This document shows positions 51,184 to 61,812 of a stretch of 64,000 nt of DNA, one piece after another. This DNA is from Isochrysis galbana (lineage: Eukaryota; Haptophyta; Isochrysidales; Isochrysidaceae). The notes under the pieces are model-generated. The model saw only the letters and a list, made by a program, of their open reading frames with translations, was not told the origin of the DNA and did no database searches. The stretch spans positions 2,177,344-2,241,343 of the forward strand of contig CM030933.1 of assembly GCA_018136815.1 (NCBI GenBank), written 5' to 3'. Position 1 is the first letter of the stretch, and every line of letters starts with the position of its first letter. The position numbers were made by a program, and so were the translations under genes.

Positions 51184-53187
51184 CTAGTAGCTAAACGAGC
51201 TGGTGCTGAGTCGGGCTGTGGCGTCCGTGATGCATCTCTGAAGTTTGTCCATGTCGGCCTCAAGGCTCGCAAGCTCCTCCTCGACCTGCGGTGTGAACGG
51301 GCCGCCGGAAGAAGAAGAACAGCGGGAATAGCCGGACAGTGGTGTCTCCGGTAGGAGTGCTGGCAACTCTCTTGACGAATCCGACGACACATGACTGCTA
51401 CACAGGGCGTCCTCCATGGCATACCTATCCCCATCCAATGAGGCAGTGCCACCATGCTCCCCTGCCGCAAGCACGCTGTTGACGCTATCGGCATCCGAGG
51501 GCCGAGGGTTTCCGGCATCCGAGGGCCGAGGGTTTCCGAGCACGGGCGAGAGCGACTGTGCAAGCCGTTTCCGCGCGAGGCGGTCGGCCTCAGCCTCGGC
51601 ACGGCCTGAAGGTGCGGGCGCCTCGCTGTGGAGACGCGGCGCGGCTCGCATGGCCACACGCGGTGCGCCGCCCCTCGCCGCCGCCGCGGCCCTCGCATTG
51701 GCCAACGCCGCCTTTTGCATGCGGCGTAGCGCGTCGCGTGTCTCCTCAAGCTCCTCAGCGAGGTCGGCCGCCGCCTCGCGCGCTGCGCGCGTGTCCGCTA
51801 CACAGGCGGCCAAGCGGGTCTCACTGACACCAATTTCACGCTGCATGGCGACCGACTCGGCACGGCTCTGCTTGAGCGTGCACGACAAATCTGCCAAGCT
51901 CTGCTCTAGCTGGACACGTGCCTGCCGTTCAGTGTCAGCCTCAGCCTGAGCCGCGCGCAGCCGCGCTGACTCGGAGCGCACGCGCTCATCCGCGCGCCGC
52001 CGTTCTGCCTCAACCGCGTCCACCCGCTCGCGCGCCTCGGCGAGCGCCTTCTCATGTCGCCGGCTCGTATCATCGTGCCGGCGCTCAAGAGCCTCAACGC
52101 GGTGCTCCGCCATGCGCGCGGCCTCGCGTGCCTCACGCGCAGCCTCGCGCGCTCCACGCAGCTCTCGGCGCAGCAACTTGGCTGCTTCGGCCGAAAGCGC
52201 TTTGCTCACGCCGCCCGCACCCTCAGCCGCTTGTGTGCGAGCTGGGCGCGCCGCTGACCGCGCGGAACGTGTGTGCCGCGTGCCGCTGCGGCTAGCAGCA
52301 TCTGTCGCGGCCCTCGATGGTCTGGACGTTGGCGCACGAGCAGGTGTCGGACATTCTGCCTCCTCAGGTATGGCAGATACCGACTTCGGCGTTTGACACT
52401 CGGGCGATGCGGGCCGCACTGGCCGCGGGCTGACTGACGTGCGCAGCGGCTGCGGCAGCTCGCGCAGGAGCGGCGCGAGCGCGAGCGGCATGCCCGGCAC
52501 ACGGGCCGGCGCGCCCTCGCATGGCTGACGCAGCCGCTCCACGCTCCCCATGATATCGTCGAGCAGACCCCCCAATAGCGCCGCTGCTTCGGGCGAGGGG
52601 AACGATACGGGCGCCTCTCCGCTCACGAACGGACCGACTCGCGCTACAAGTTGGCGCAGCAGCGACTCCATTCTCATGAGCTCAGCCTCACGGCGTGCGG
52701 CCTCCTCTGCGAGGCGCGTCTCCACCTCAGCAAGTCGAGTGCGGAATAAGTGGAGCGAGCGACGCGCCGCGCTGTCAGCAGCGGCTGCTGCCTCGCGCGT
52801 CTCCGCAAGCTCGCTCGAGGCGGCGGCTGCAGCGGCTGCCGCCTCATCCCTCACGTTTGCCGCCTCAGCTTGGCTGTGCTGCGCATGAGCGGCGAGTCGT
52901 GCGGCATGTTCTTCGGCTTGACGGAGTTCGTCTCTCAGGCTTCGAAGCTGAGCATGTGCCGAGCGCGTGCGAGCGTCCGCTGCCATCTTCTCCTGTTGAG
53001 CGAGAGCAGCGGAGCGGGTGGCAGAGAGAATAGTGGCTTCCCTTCGAGATAGGGCGGCTCTGAGCTGGTGGAGCTCTGCCCTGCGGCGGCGGGAGAGGTG
53101 GAGCGACGGAGAGGGGGAGGAGGAGGAGGAAGAGGAGGAGGAGGAGAGGCTGCAGGGAGAATCAGGCGCCCGAGAGGGGGAAGCCAT
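51184..53187 (-). CDS. Long coiled-coil protein
   Basis: About 667 residues from the ATG at 53187 (MASPSRAPDSPCSLSSSSSS); the frame upstream of it is encoded by a purine repeat and is not real. Two long Ala/Glu/Arg heptad regions (about residues 50-200 and 310-490) predict parallel coiled coils, separated by a Pro/Ser-rich linker with TPARAPTSRPSRAA. A short tandem repeat (GNPRPSDA) occurs near residue 555, and the end (LEADMDKLQRCITDATARLS) is again coiled coil. No enzymatic motif. Probably a structural or centrosome/basal-body-like protein, which is inference from composition. Confidence 0.75.
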   Translation of the reverse strand: MASPSRAPDSPCSLSSSSSSSSSSPSPSLHLSRRRRAELHQLRAALSRREATILSATRSAALAQQEKMAADARTRSAHAQLRSLRDELRQAEEHAARLAAHAQHSQAEAANVRDEAAAAAAAASSELAETREAAAAADSAARRSLHLFRTRLAEVETRLAEEAARREAELMRMESLLRQLVARVGPFVSGEAPVSFPSPEAAALLGGLLDDIMGSVERLRQPCEGAPARVPGMPLALAPLLRELPQPLRTSVSPRPVRPASPECQTPKSVSAIPEEAECPTPARAPTSRPSRAATDAASRSGTRHTRSARSAARPARTQAAEGAGGVSKALSAEAAKLLRRELRGAREAAREAREAARMAEHRVEALERRHDDTSRRHEKALAEARERVDAVEAERRRADERVRSESARLRAAQAEADTERQARVQLEQSLADLSCTLKQSRAESVAMQREIGVSETRLAACVADTRAAREAAADLAEELEETRDALRRMQKAALANARAAAAARGGAPRVAMRAAPRLHSEAPAPSGRAEAEADRLARKRLAQSLSPVLGNPRPSDAGNPRPSDADSVNSVLAAGEHGGTASLDGDRYAMEDALCSSHVSSDSSRELPALLPETPLSGYSRCSSSSGGPFTPQVEEELASLEADMDKLQRCITDATARLSTSSFSY

Positions 53188-53197
53188 GAGAGGTGAG

Positions 53198-53420
53198 AGA
53201 GCGATAGGGAGGGAGGGAGGGAGGGAGGGAGGGAGGGAGAGAGGGAGGGAGGGAGGGGGGGGAGGGCGGGGGCGGGGGGGGGAGGGGAGAGGGAGAGAGA
53301 GAGAGGGAGGGAGGGAGGGAGAGGAGGGGAGAGGGAGATAGAGAGAGTGAGAGTGAGAGAGAATGATGGCGAGGGAGAGAGAGAAGGAGAGAAACGAGGA
53401 GAGGAGAGAGAGATTAGTAT
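53198..53420. repeat. GGGA/GAGG purine microsatellite
   Basis: Nearly pure purine on the plus strand immediately upstream of the coiled-coil gene, parallel to the tracts before the genes at 1516 and 35515. Confidence 0.9.
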
Positions 53421-53889
53421 GAGAGGAGAAGAGTAAAAAGGAGGAGAGGAGACGTAAGGATAAGTGAGGAGCAAAAACTCGTGATTTCTTCTCCTCTCTA
53501 TGTTTCTCTTCGTCGACGAAAGAGAACGAGAGATCTTGAAGGGACACCCGGTCCGTCGAACAAATATAGATATCAACTTGTTATTGAAGATATGTGTGTT
53601 GGCGGCTGGCCGGCCGGCCGCCTCTCTCTCTGTAAGAAAGTCTTTTGAGTGCCCACAGCACCCTCTCTCTCGTGTGTAAACAGTGGGAAATATTCATCTC
53701 TATTGCTGCTGAGGTTTCCTCTCTCCCTCTCTCTCTGTTCCTACTACTCAACTCTTGTTCTCTCCACCCCCCCGGTTGGGTTGCTTGGCGGGAAAACAGG
53801 CAGACGAGAGCCGTGAAAAAAATTGAAAATTGGCGGTCTCGAGCGTTCTGGGTCAGGGCCCCAGATGTGAAATTCGGGGCCTCCAAACC

Positions 53890-54087
53890 CTACATGTGAA
53901 GCACAGGAACAGTGTTTTTTTTCGGAGGCCCAAAACATATGTTTTTCGCTGTTTTATTTCGGGCGGCCGCCCCCCGCCCCCCGCACATCTGTTTTTTACA
54001 CTGTTTTTCTGTGTTTTTTTTCGACGGCAAAAAACATACGGTTTTTGCTGTCTTTATTTCTAAGTTAGACTGTGTTTCACATGTAGG
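53890..54087. repeat. Small foldback repeat
   Basis: CTACATGTGAAGCACAG at 53890 is inverted as CTGTGTTTCACATGTAG at 54070. Between them a unit with a T-run, CG(G/A)(A/C)GGC, AAAACATA and a T-rich end is directly repeated (about 53912-53960 and 54013-54060). Likely a MITE remnant. Confidence 0.6.
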
Positions 54088-54329
54088 CTCCAAACTTAGC
54101 AAATACGGCCTGTTTCTGGCTGTTCTAGAAACACGGGAGCCGCCGCCGCCGGGACCGGAGGGGGCGAATGGCCTGGACCAGTCTTGCGAGAGCCTCCCCA
54201 GCTCTGCCCCCTTCTTCTGGGCGACCACCTTTATTGGGTCATCTCCGCGGCGTGCGAGCGCCTTGCACGCCTTGTGTTCTGAGTGATACAAGGCCTTTGC
54301 CTACGCCTTGGCGTAGCGCGCCGCACTTG

Positions 54330-54470
54330 CCTTTGCTGAGGAGGTGGTCAAGCCCGCCATTCCATCACTCTCTGCCGTTCCCGTCGCTCCTCCCGCCGAT
54401 TGATCCCCTTCCCCTTCCGTCTTCCGTCTCATCGCATATCGAGCCCGTGGTCATGCTCGATCTGCCACCT
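54330..54470. repeat. Segment shared with 62672-62795 and 63307-63345
   Basis: GCTGAGGAGGTGGTCAAGCC matches 62675-62694, and GCATATCGAGCCCGTGGTCA with the bases after it matches 63312-63345 with few changes. The LINE insertion at 62796-63306 splits the second copy, so 54330-54470 shows the pre-insertion arrangement. Confidence 0.65.
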
Positions 54471-55236
54471 GGACGCTGGCGCTTGTGAGCCAGGTGTCGA
54501 TGGCCCCAGCGTCCGACGTTGACGTTGAGAAGCTGGAAGTCGGTGGCAATGTCGGGCGAGGGCGAATCTTGCGAGGGGCGGGTCGGGGTGGTCAGGGTGG
54601 GTACGCGTGTGGCCTAGGCCTAGGGGGCCGTATCGTATAGACGTTCCGAGGTAGGTCGCGTTCCGTCGAAAGAGGACCACGCGGACGTTTTGTTTTCACG
54701 TATTATCGTATAGACGTGTAACGAAACTTTCTTTCTGCATATACGCGGCGACGCGGCGCGCCTTGGCCTTGGCATGGGCATACACTAGTCACCAGCCAGA
54801 TTTCAGAGGCTACGATCGGAGGGCAGGCTCAAAAATCGATGGGGAGCGCTCGCTGCGCGCGACCGGCCGACGCTCCCGTTGCGCGCTGCGCGTCGCCTGC
54901 GCGTTCCGCCTGCGCGGCCCCGCGCAGTGACGAGGTGGCGCTCGCGCGCGTCCCGATAGGCATTTTGTCGTTTGACCGCGCATCCCCTCGCGCGCGCGCT
55001 GCAGCGCTGCCCGCTAAAGCAAGCAGCAACGCAGCAACCTCAGCACTAACAAGTGGACGTGCGTCAACACTGTGTCAACACTTGTTGTGCCCTGCGTCGT
55101 ATCAACAAATGTAAGAGGCCAGATGGGTTAACACCTTGCCCAACCTACGCTGTAATGGGCCCTCGAGGGCGTGTCAACGTGAACGTGAACCCATACGCCC
55201 TGATTCGGCCTCGCTCGCTTCAGGCCGAACTTGCGA
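54471..55236. other. Intergenic, no gene seen
   Basis: GC-rich, with many CGCGCG tracts (54840-55010). No family-like coding text. Confidence 0.4.
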
Positions 55237-55280
55237 CAGCACTTGCTTGTGGGGTTGGCTAGGACTAGGAGATAACATTA
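55237..55280. mobile_element. Solo end of the 5888-7005 element family
   Basis: TGTGGGGTTGGCTAGGACTA followed by GGAGATAACATTA closely matches the right terminus at 6982-7005. No opposite end is seen within a few kb. Confidence 0.6.
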
Positions 55281-55484
55281 TTTAGCAGCAGTATTTTATG
55301 TTTTATGGAGGTGCCCGGTGCAAGCGCAAGCGTGACTCAACAACTTTCTAGGGAGTGCACAGCTCTCTGCGGAGCACTCGATCACACCTACCCCCCCCCC
55401 CCCCCCCCCCCCCCCGCACGCCCCCTGCTGGTTTGGCGCCTCGCCTGTCCGCAGATTTGCCACGAGACGAGAAAGTGCTGCGAA

Positions 55485-56624
55485 ATGCTACCGGCGTTGC
55501 TCGCCGTCGCCGTCGGCATACCGCTGCCCTCGGCGCGCGCCGTCTCGCGGGCAGCGGTGCTGCGCTCGCTGGTGGCTGGTGCCATCCTCGCCGTCAGCCG
55601 CCAACCTGCCATCGCCGCGTACACCATCGTGCCGACGGGCACCATCGCAGACAAGCAGGCGCGGCTGGTGCAGGTCGAGAATCTGTTTGCGCAGACGCCT
55701 GACGACCCATACGTCTTCGGCGAGAAGGCACAGCTCGAATACGACATCAACGCGCTAAAGAAGAATGCCCAGTTTGTGCGCGCCATCCACGATCAAGTGC
55801 GCGATGGCTCGGCGCGTTTCCTGCAACGTGTGACAGTGCCTGTGAGCAACATGGCCAGCGCAGTCCGCTTCTGGACGGAGGGCTGCGGCGCACTGGTGCA
55901 GAGCACACGGTTAGTGGATGGTAAGAACGTGACGGTCATAGGCTTTGGTCCCGAATCCCTTCGTCGCGACGACGGGGCCAAGTTCTCTCTGGAGATGGTC
56001 GAGAGTCCGGAGCAGGCCCTCATCGGGGGAGATGCGCAAGTTGTGCAGTACATTCAGCTTGCTATGCCAGTCTTCCGCCTTTCAAAAGTGATGGCCGCTG
56101 GCGGGCAGATTGAATCAGCATATGGGTGGACCAAACTCACCGCGCCAGGGGGGCTGCCGCTACGGGTGCGCATCGACGAGTCGCGCCGCGATCCCTTCGA
56201 GTTTATTGCACTTCGAGTGGGCAAGATGGATAGCGCCGTCAAGCATTACACAAGCCTTGGAATGGTCGCTGAGAAGCCCAAGGCAGCTTTCAAGCTCCGG
56301 GAGAATTTGGGCTTGGACGCTCTGCTGTCCTCAAACACCATCTTTCAAGAATCGGACGTCTTTGACCCGGATCGCGAGGTGGGGTCCGTGTTTGTCTCCT
56401 ACGGAGACGCAGAGCTCAACACGGGACTGCTCCTCCTCCCTCCCATTGGTCGCAAGGCGCTCTCTCTCGGAGCTACGGGTGCTTCCGAGCCCAAGCTATG
56501 GGTGGTTGGCGCGAGCCCTGTGTCCGGTGATTTGGCCCTCAGTCCCGACGGCTTGGCATTAGGCTTTGAGAGTGAGGACCAATTCGAGGCCTCCATCTCT
56601 GCGGAGACAAAGGCCAAGTTGTAG
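55485..56624 (+). CDS. Plastid-targeted (probably lumenal) VOC/glyoxalase-fold protein
   Basis: About 379 residues from the ATG at 55485 (MLPALLAVAVGIPLPSARAV), a signal peptide. It is followed by an Arg-containing transit-like stretch and a second hydrophobic core ending QPAIAA, which resembles a thylakoid-lumen cleavage site. The frame upstream of 55485 covers a C run and is not used. The mature part has two beta-alpha-beta-beta-beta units of the vicinal oxygen chelate fold: VTVPVSNMASAVRFWTEGCG and FEFIALRVGKMDSAVKHYTS, each with the glyoxalase-like helix. Metal-ligand residues are not obvious, so it may be non-catalytic. Function unknown. Confidence 0.75.
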   Translation: MLPALLAVAVGIPLPSARAVSRAAVLRSLVAGAILAVSRQPAIAAYTIVPTGTIADKQARLVQVENLFAQTPDDPYVFGEKAQLEYDINALKKNAQFVRAIHDQVRDGSARFLQRVTVPVSNMASAVRFWTEGCGALVQSTRLVDGKNVTVIGFGPESLRRDDGAKFSLEMVESPEQALIGGDAQVVQYIQLAMPVFRLSKVMAAGGQIESAYGWTKLTAPGGLPLRVRIDESRRDPFEFIALRVGKMDSAVKHYTSLGMVAEKPKAAFKLRENLGLDALLSSNTIFQESDVFDPDREVGSVFVSYGDAELNTGLLLLPPIGRKALSLGATGASEPKLWVVGASPVSGDLALSPDGLALGFESEDQFEASISAETKAKL

Positions 56625-57089
56625 GATCGAGCAGCCGACATTTGAAAAGTGCATGCCTAAGTGTTTTGAAAATTGCTGTGCATGAGCACATTCGTGCAGG
56701 CAGCGGCGGGCTTCCGCTTTCCACCACATCTTGCCACTCGCTTCTTCAGCTCACATGTGTACTACGAATCCCGCTTCGATCAATGTCGGGACGGACGTCG
56801 GAACGGCGTCGGTTGAAAGAGTGTAATTGTTGCCGACGACCCCGACCCTAACGTGCAGATATCGCTGTTTGGAGCAACCATCAGATTGATTTACCTACAT
56901 TCGGTCGTGATTGACCGCTGTGGCGCATTGCGAGTTGGCAGAGCTAGCGCAGCGGGAGCGGCAATGGCAAGGAGCGTACTCCGTATGAGGATGAGCCTTG
57001 CTAAAGTCAAAAGACGAAACGCAAAACGCAGCGTTTCCCCCACACGGCCCACGGGCGGCGGCGACAGCTGGCCCCCCCCCTCCTAAATA
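56625..57089. other. 3' flank, no gene seen
   Basis: No coding signal; ends in a C run (57070-57080) beside a LINE tail. Confidence 0.4.
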
Positions 57090-57200
57090 AAAAACATCTG
57101 AAGATTCAGGGCTACTCACACACCTCCTAACTACTAGAAGTCCGGTATCTAGTACCTCCCCGCTGTCATCGCCCTTACCGCATCCCTTCGGCCTCCATTC
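57090..57200 (-). mobile_element. LINE 3' tail fragment (reverse)
   Basis: AAAAAACATCTGAAGATTCA and GGGCTACTCACACACCTCC are the complement of the LINE tail ending GTGTGTAGCCCAGAATCTTC-AGATG-T-run. It is followed by GTACCTCCCCGCTG and CGCCCTTACC, also as in other copies. Confidence 0.75.
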
Positions 57201-57201
57201 C

Positions 57202-57320
57202 TAGCCCGGTCACTCACTCTTTTTAACTACTATTTTCCACCTCCCCTGGGTGTCCAAGGATTCCGCAGGGCCCCCCCCTACCTGCCCCGCCAGCTGCGTC
57301 CCCCCTCCGACGAACCCACT
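57202..57320 (-). repeat. Inverted copy of the 46.4-46.8 kb repeat
   Basis: TAGCCCGGTCACTCACTCTT at 57202 is the complement of the shared 3' end of the copies at 46429 and 46663; the match runs through CCTTGGACACCC and the C run. It directly abuts the LINE tail at 57200. Confidence 0.85.
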
Positions 57321-57746
57321 CCCACCCCGCGAGACTCGAGGTGGACTCGCGAGGGCACTGGATTTTACTCTGTAGTCCGAGCCGGAGCCGGAGTCCGAAT
57401 TGTGTTTTGACCCCCGAGTCCTCGTTCTCTCTCTCTCTCTCCTCTTTTTCTGGTGAGCGCCCCTGTTTCCGCTCATCAGAGGGGGGTCGTTTAACATATG
57501 TTTCCGGCCAATTACCTGTTGTGAATGTTTGAGTGCAGAGTGTTGATTTGTGTGTTGTTATCCACTGTATCGCCTGTTGGTGACCTGCAGCCCCCTGAGT
57601 ACCCCAAGCCCCGAGTCTTCCGAGTCTTCCTTTCGAGTCTACGAGTCCCTACGAGTCATAAATAAGCGGTAACTGTTCGCCGCACCCTTTTCTACGTCCT
57701 CCGTCCCTCTGGTTCGCGTTCCGTGCCACTCTCCCGTCCATTTCAC

Positions 57747-58401
57747 ATGCCCGTCATTTGCCCTCCCCGTTCTCCCGATGAGCCCGTTCCGGGCTCCCCG
57801 GATGGACCGTGCGCCGCGCTAGCCGCCGATGCGCCTTCGCGACTCGTTTCCAAAGAAAGAGGAAACGAGCTTCGCTCCGACAACCGCTTCGAACCGGAGT
57901 TCTGCCGTCGATCCTTCAGCTCGCTCGAGATGAAAGACGTCAAAGACGTGTTGCGCAAGATGGCGTGCGACGAGCATCCCTTGGCGAATCTCTTCGCCCA
58001 ATTGGCAGACTATGAGGAGGCTCTCTTATCGGGTACGCACGATCTAGATGACTCGGTGGCCTTCTCCGCGATGGCTCAGAAGATGACGTCGTACAAGTGG
58101 GCCAAGATATATTTGGCTCGGTGGCCGGATCTTGCATGGGCTACGACTCGACTCTCGACTGCTCTCGATGACTTGCTCTGCTTCCGGGTGTGAAGACTCT
58201 TGGTCTGTGGAGGGATGGCTCCATTCCAAGAAACAAGAAAAGGAATCGGATGGGGCAGCGAGAAGACGGTTGACGGTTGAGCGTTTGGTGCGCGCTCATA
58301 ATACCAACTTAGTGTTGGAGCGTCGTTTTGAAGAGGCGGCGTCTGCTGTGCTGCCTTGGGATTTGGAGATGGTGCTTGATGAGCCGTCGGAAGAGGAGTG
58401 A
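57747..58401 (+). CDS. Unknown protein, two adjoining frames (spliced or frameshifted)
   Basis: The first frame (57747-58193) encodes MPVICPPRSPDEPVPG and then a helical part (SLEMKDVKDVLRKMACDEHP, AQKMTSYKWAKIYLARWPDL). The second frame, to 58401, continues KKQEKESDGAARRRL and EEAASAVLPWDLEMVLDEPS. A very short intron from GTGTGA at about 58188 to an AAG acceptor near 58234 would join them in frame; otherwise it is a frameshift. Codon-like text in both halves suggests a real or recently real gene, possibly from a multicopy element, because it sits among repeats. Not recognised. Upstream, GAGTC(T/C) repeats (57600-57660) and ATAAATAAGC may be promoter. Confidence 0.4.
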
Positions 58402-59116
58402 AGGGCTCTATATTTAGTGGTTTATAATAGCTAATAATAGCTCATAGCTTATTAGTATTTAAAAGCATCTGAGATCTGAGCTGCGAATACTGATACTGAT
58501 ATGAGTATTAGTCCCGGACCCTCTGTGAGCTGAGATACTGATGAAACCGCAAGGGAAGAGGAGAAGAGGCGAGAGAGACGACCAACGACGAAAGAAGAAA
58601 AGGAAAAGGAAAAAAAGAACAGGGAGAGCCACGTGCATGAATAGAACAGTAGGTTCTTTTGTAGTATTACTCCTATGTTGAGATAACACAAAAAAATATC
58701 TGGTGTGTTCTGGCAGAGGGGGGAGGGGAAGAGGGGGGGGGGGGGGGGGCGACGAGGGGGGGGGGCGGGGGGCGAGGTCGGGTGGTCGGGCGGGGAGAGA
58801 GCCGCAGGGGTGCGCGGGCAGTCAGAACATCGCGCGAGAGAGAAGAAAGAAGTGAGCGATCTTATAAGTTCCCGGGGGGGGGGGGAGGGGGAGGGAAGAG
58901 CTGGGAGGAAGGGGGGGGGGGAGAGCCCCCCGAGACCTCGCGTGGAGTGCCAAGGCGGGGCAGGGGAGGAGAGAGAGAGAGGGCAGGGCAGGAGAGAGGG
59001 AGGGGGCGGGGTTGTGAGAGGCCCGGAGGGGAGCGAACGGGGGAGGGGGAGGGGAGGAAGAGGAAGCGGACTTCGACGGAAGGGCTTAGGGAGAGCAGGA
59101 CACAGAGACCCCCCGC
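58402..59116. other. Purine-rich intergenic stretch
   Basis: G/A-rich with several G runs (58729-58766, 58875-58885, 58910-58920). Long Arg/Gly/Glu or Pro/Leu frames here are repeat artefacts. It precedes the kinase fusion gene and may include its promoter. Confidence 0.6.
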
Positions 59117-61119
59117 ATGTTGCTCCCCCCAATACTCGCGCTGCTCCCGGCGCTCCTGGTGAAGCCGCCGGCCGGCGCACTGCGCCCGCACGCCCAGAGG
59201 ACCAGCAGCGTGCTCGCATGTGACGCACAAAAACCACCACCGGCGCCGCCAGTTCGCTCGACCGAGGTCGACTCAAGGGGGTTTGTTGTGCCACAGGTGC
59301 GCTAGAGAGTGCTGAGAGGAGAGACGATGTACAATTCGGAGAGCGTGCTCTCGAGGGCCACGCCTTCGGCTGGTTGGATGATCCACCTTCCCCCGTGCTC
59401 ATGCAGGTAGGGGACATCGTCAAGATGCCCTCCAAATGGCCAGGTGAATGGGAGGTCGCACAGGTTGACTTTGTGCAAACCATTGGCTCCAAGGGGACGA
59501 CAGAGGTGTGCAGAGCACAGCCACCTCATCAGAAGCTCACCTAGAAGAGATCTTGCAATCAGTCCGGCTGAATCTTGCATTCAGTCGGGCATGTATCTGC
59601 CCTCTTTGATGTTCAAACAAAAAAGACAAGCATATAGCTGAGCTTCAGCCTTGATGTCGTGAATTGTTCTGAGGGGACACCTGCCTTGGCATTGCAGCGC
59701 TCCAACGTAGCACTCCACTGCCGTGCTCGGTGTGCGTACGTTGACACCGCAGACCCACCCTCTACTGTCCAGGTGGATCTCCTCCCGCTCAAGAATGTCG
59801 GAGATAACCTCTTCCGACTTCCGGGTCGCAAGCCGGCCGCTATTCGTGCTGACATTGCCAAGCTCGGCCGCCTTGAATCGGAGTACGTGCGCGAGATCGA
59901 TTCATATCGTGTCGACGAGCGGCAACTCCAGCCACTAGTGCCGCGCCCTCCACCTCGGCCTTCCGTCACTGAACAAGGTCTGAAGGAGTACGCGGCGCTC
60001 AAGGCTGAGATCTTGCGCGAGTCAGCTATTGTCGGCGTCGTTGGAGCGGTCATATGCTACCCGCTCGTCGGCGTGGATGGCGCAACGGCATTCCTGCTTG
60101 GTGCTGCATCTGGCTGTGCGTACCTCGCTCTCCTCTCAACGGAGATAGATGGCTTTGGCCCAGGCGCTACGCCGCCACCCAAACCTCTTGCTATCGCCGC
60201 AAGCTCTCGCTTGCTGGTCCCCGTGGCTCTGATGGCAGGGCTTGCAGCGCGGGAACTCGCAGCCAAGGGCGGCGCGGGCTTTGGCACCCTCTCTGTGTTG
60301 CCCAAAGAGACGTTTGTTTGCGCGGCATTAGGGTTCCTCTCGTACAAGGCGCCCCTGCTCGCCAAGCAGGTGGCTGCCGGCGTCAAGGACTTGACGAGCA
60401 TGGAGGCGCCCAACGATGAGAGTATCTCCGTCGGAGGGATGCCAGGGGGATCCATTGGTTTTGCGGTCCGCGCGCTGAAGAAAGCGGGTAGAGAGAAGGA
60501 GAAGGCTGCTGCAAAGAAGCAGGGCCAGATGGAAAAGACGCAGCCCAAACAGCTGGTGTTGGCGGGGCCATCTGGCGTTGGCAAGTCGACGCTTGTCGCA
60601 CGTCTTCTGCAAGCAGAACCAGGTCGATTCGGTTTCTCCGTCTCATCCACCACCCGGGACCCGCGCCCGGGCGAGGTTGATGGCGTAGACTACAACTTCG
60701 TCTCGACTGCCGAGTTCGACGACATGGTGGCGAGGGGCGAGTTCATTGAATGGGCCGCGATTGGTGGACAACGCTACGGTACGACTGTTTCGGCAGTGCG
60801 GAAGGTCTCGGAGGAGGGCAAGGTGTGTGTACTTGATGTAGACATCCAAGGCGTAGAAGCCATCGTCGCCCGGCCCGACTTGGAGCCCTATTGTGTGTGG
60901 ATCGCCCCACCCTCATTCGGCGCACTTCGCGAGAGACTGACGTTGCGCGGGACCGAGGATGAGGACGAGATCTCTCGCAGGGTAGCCCGCGCGAGAGACG
61001 AGATCGAGTTCTCCCTTACGACCCGTTGCTTTGATAAAGTGGTTGTGAACGACAATTTGTCAACGGCTTTCGATGAATTGCGGCAATCCGTCCTTCAAGT
61101 AATTGGACCATCCACGTGA
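59117..61119 (+). CDS. Plastid membrane protein fused to guanylate kinase (CGL160/Atp1-like domain + GMK)
   Basis: Three exons: 59117-59296, 59407-59505 and 59773-61119, phase 0, about 541 residues; an alternative third acceptor at 59698 adds 25 residues. Exon 1 is a signal peptide (MLLPPILALLPALLVKPPAG) and transit-like region. Exon 2 reads VGDIVKMPSKWPGEWEVAQV, like a small SH3-type barrel. Next, helices (ILRESAIVGVVGAVICYPLV, ATAFLLGAASGCAYLALL, SSRLLVPVALMAGLAA, ALGFLSYKAPLLAKQV) resemble the CGL160/Atp1 (UncI-like) domain that assists chloroplast ATP synthase assembly. After a basic linker comes a complete guanylate kinase: GPSGVGKSTL P-loop, SVSSTTRDPRPGEVDGVDYN GMP site, VLDVDIQGVEAI, and the RLTLRGTEDEDEISRRV lid. 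It would convert GMP to GDP at a plastid membrane. The fusion lies in one uninterrupted exon. The kinase call is strong; CGL160 similarity is from memory. Confidence 0.85.
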
Positions 61120-61812
61120 TAACCTTGCGATTTGTGTGAAAGCTCATACTGTTTAGACCATGTTTCCTCTCTGCCCGCTGCGCTGTCAATGTACGCGCAC
61201 TCGGCATTGTGCGCTGTCATGCCATTAGTACTAAGTCGTCTCAACCTGCCGTTTATAGTAGTAATAGGCGTCATGCGGAGGCGCCTCGTGCGCCCTCCCC
61301 CTCGGGCACAAACGCCCGCCTCTGGCGGGGCCTGTCAGCCATCTTCATGGTCATGGCCCCTGCCTTTAGGGATGGGCTGAGCACTCAACACAACAATCAA
61401 AACCCATCCTAACTCCTAACTAAGCGCGCAACTAGACTCGCACTCGCTCTCTATCGCTCGCACCAGCACCAGCCAGCCATTGCCATTGTGCTGGTACTGA
61501 TTCCACCGCCCATATCTGTGTGCGCCAAACAAAGAGAAGGTGCAGTCTGAGGTTCCGCGGAATTTTTAGCACCGGCACCCCTCCATTTCGGTATGAACCC
61601 ATAACCCATAGCAAAGCGCACAGTTTCAGAACGTTTAGAACGCGCTAAGCGCCGCTAAGATCACGCAGCCTTACCCCGGCAAGAGAGGCGGAGTCCCCCG
61701 TCCCGGAGACTGAAGAGGGCCGTCGTCCGACCGAGGAGGCCACCACCGCCAACACCACCGAAGAGCAGTCAGCGCCCAGGTCTGTGGAGGAGGAAGGAGA
61801 GAAGAAGAACGA
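61120..61812. other. Intergenic, no gene seen
   Basis: 3' flank of the kinase fusion; a CCTCTGGCGGGGCC-type short repeat near 61310-61335. No coding signal. Confidence 0.4.

Noticed and set aside
58452-59492. 346-codon minus frame
   Set aside because: It crosses purine/G-run DNA and the first two exons of the kinase fusion gene; Pro/Ser/Leu composition only.
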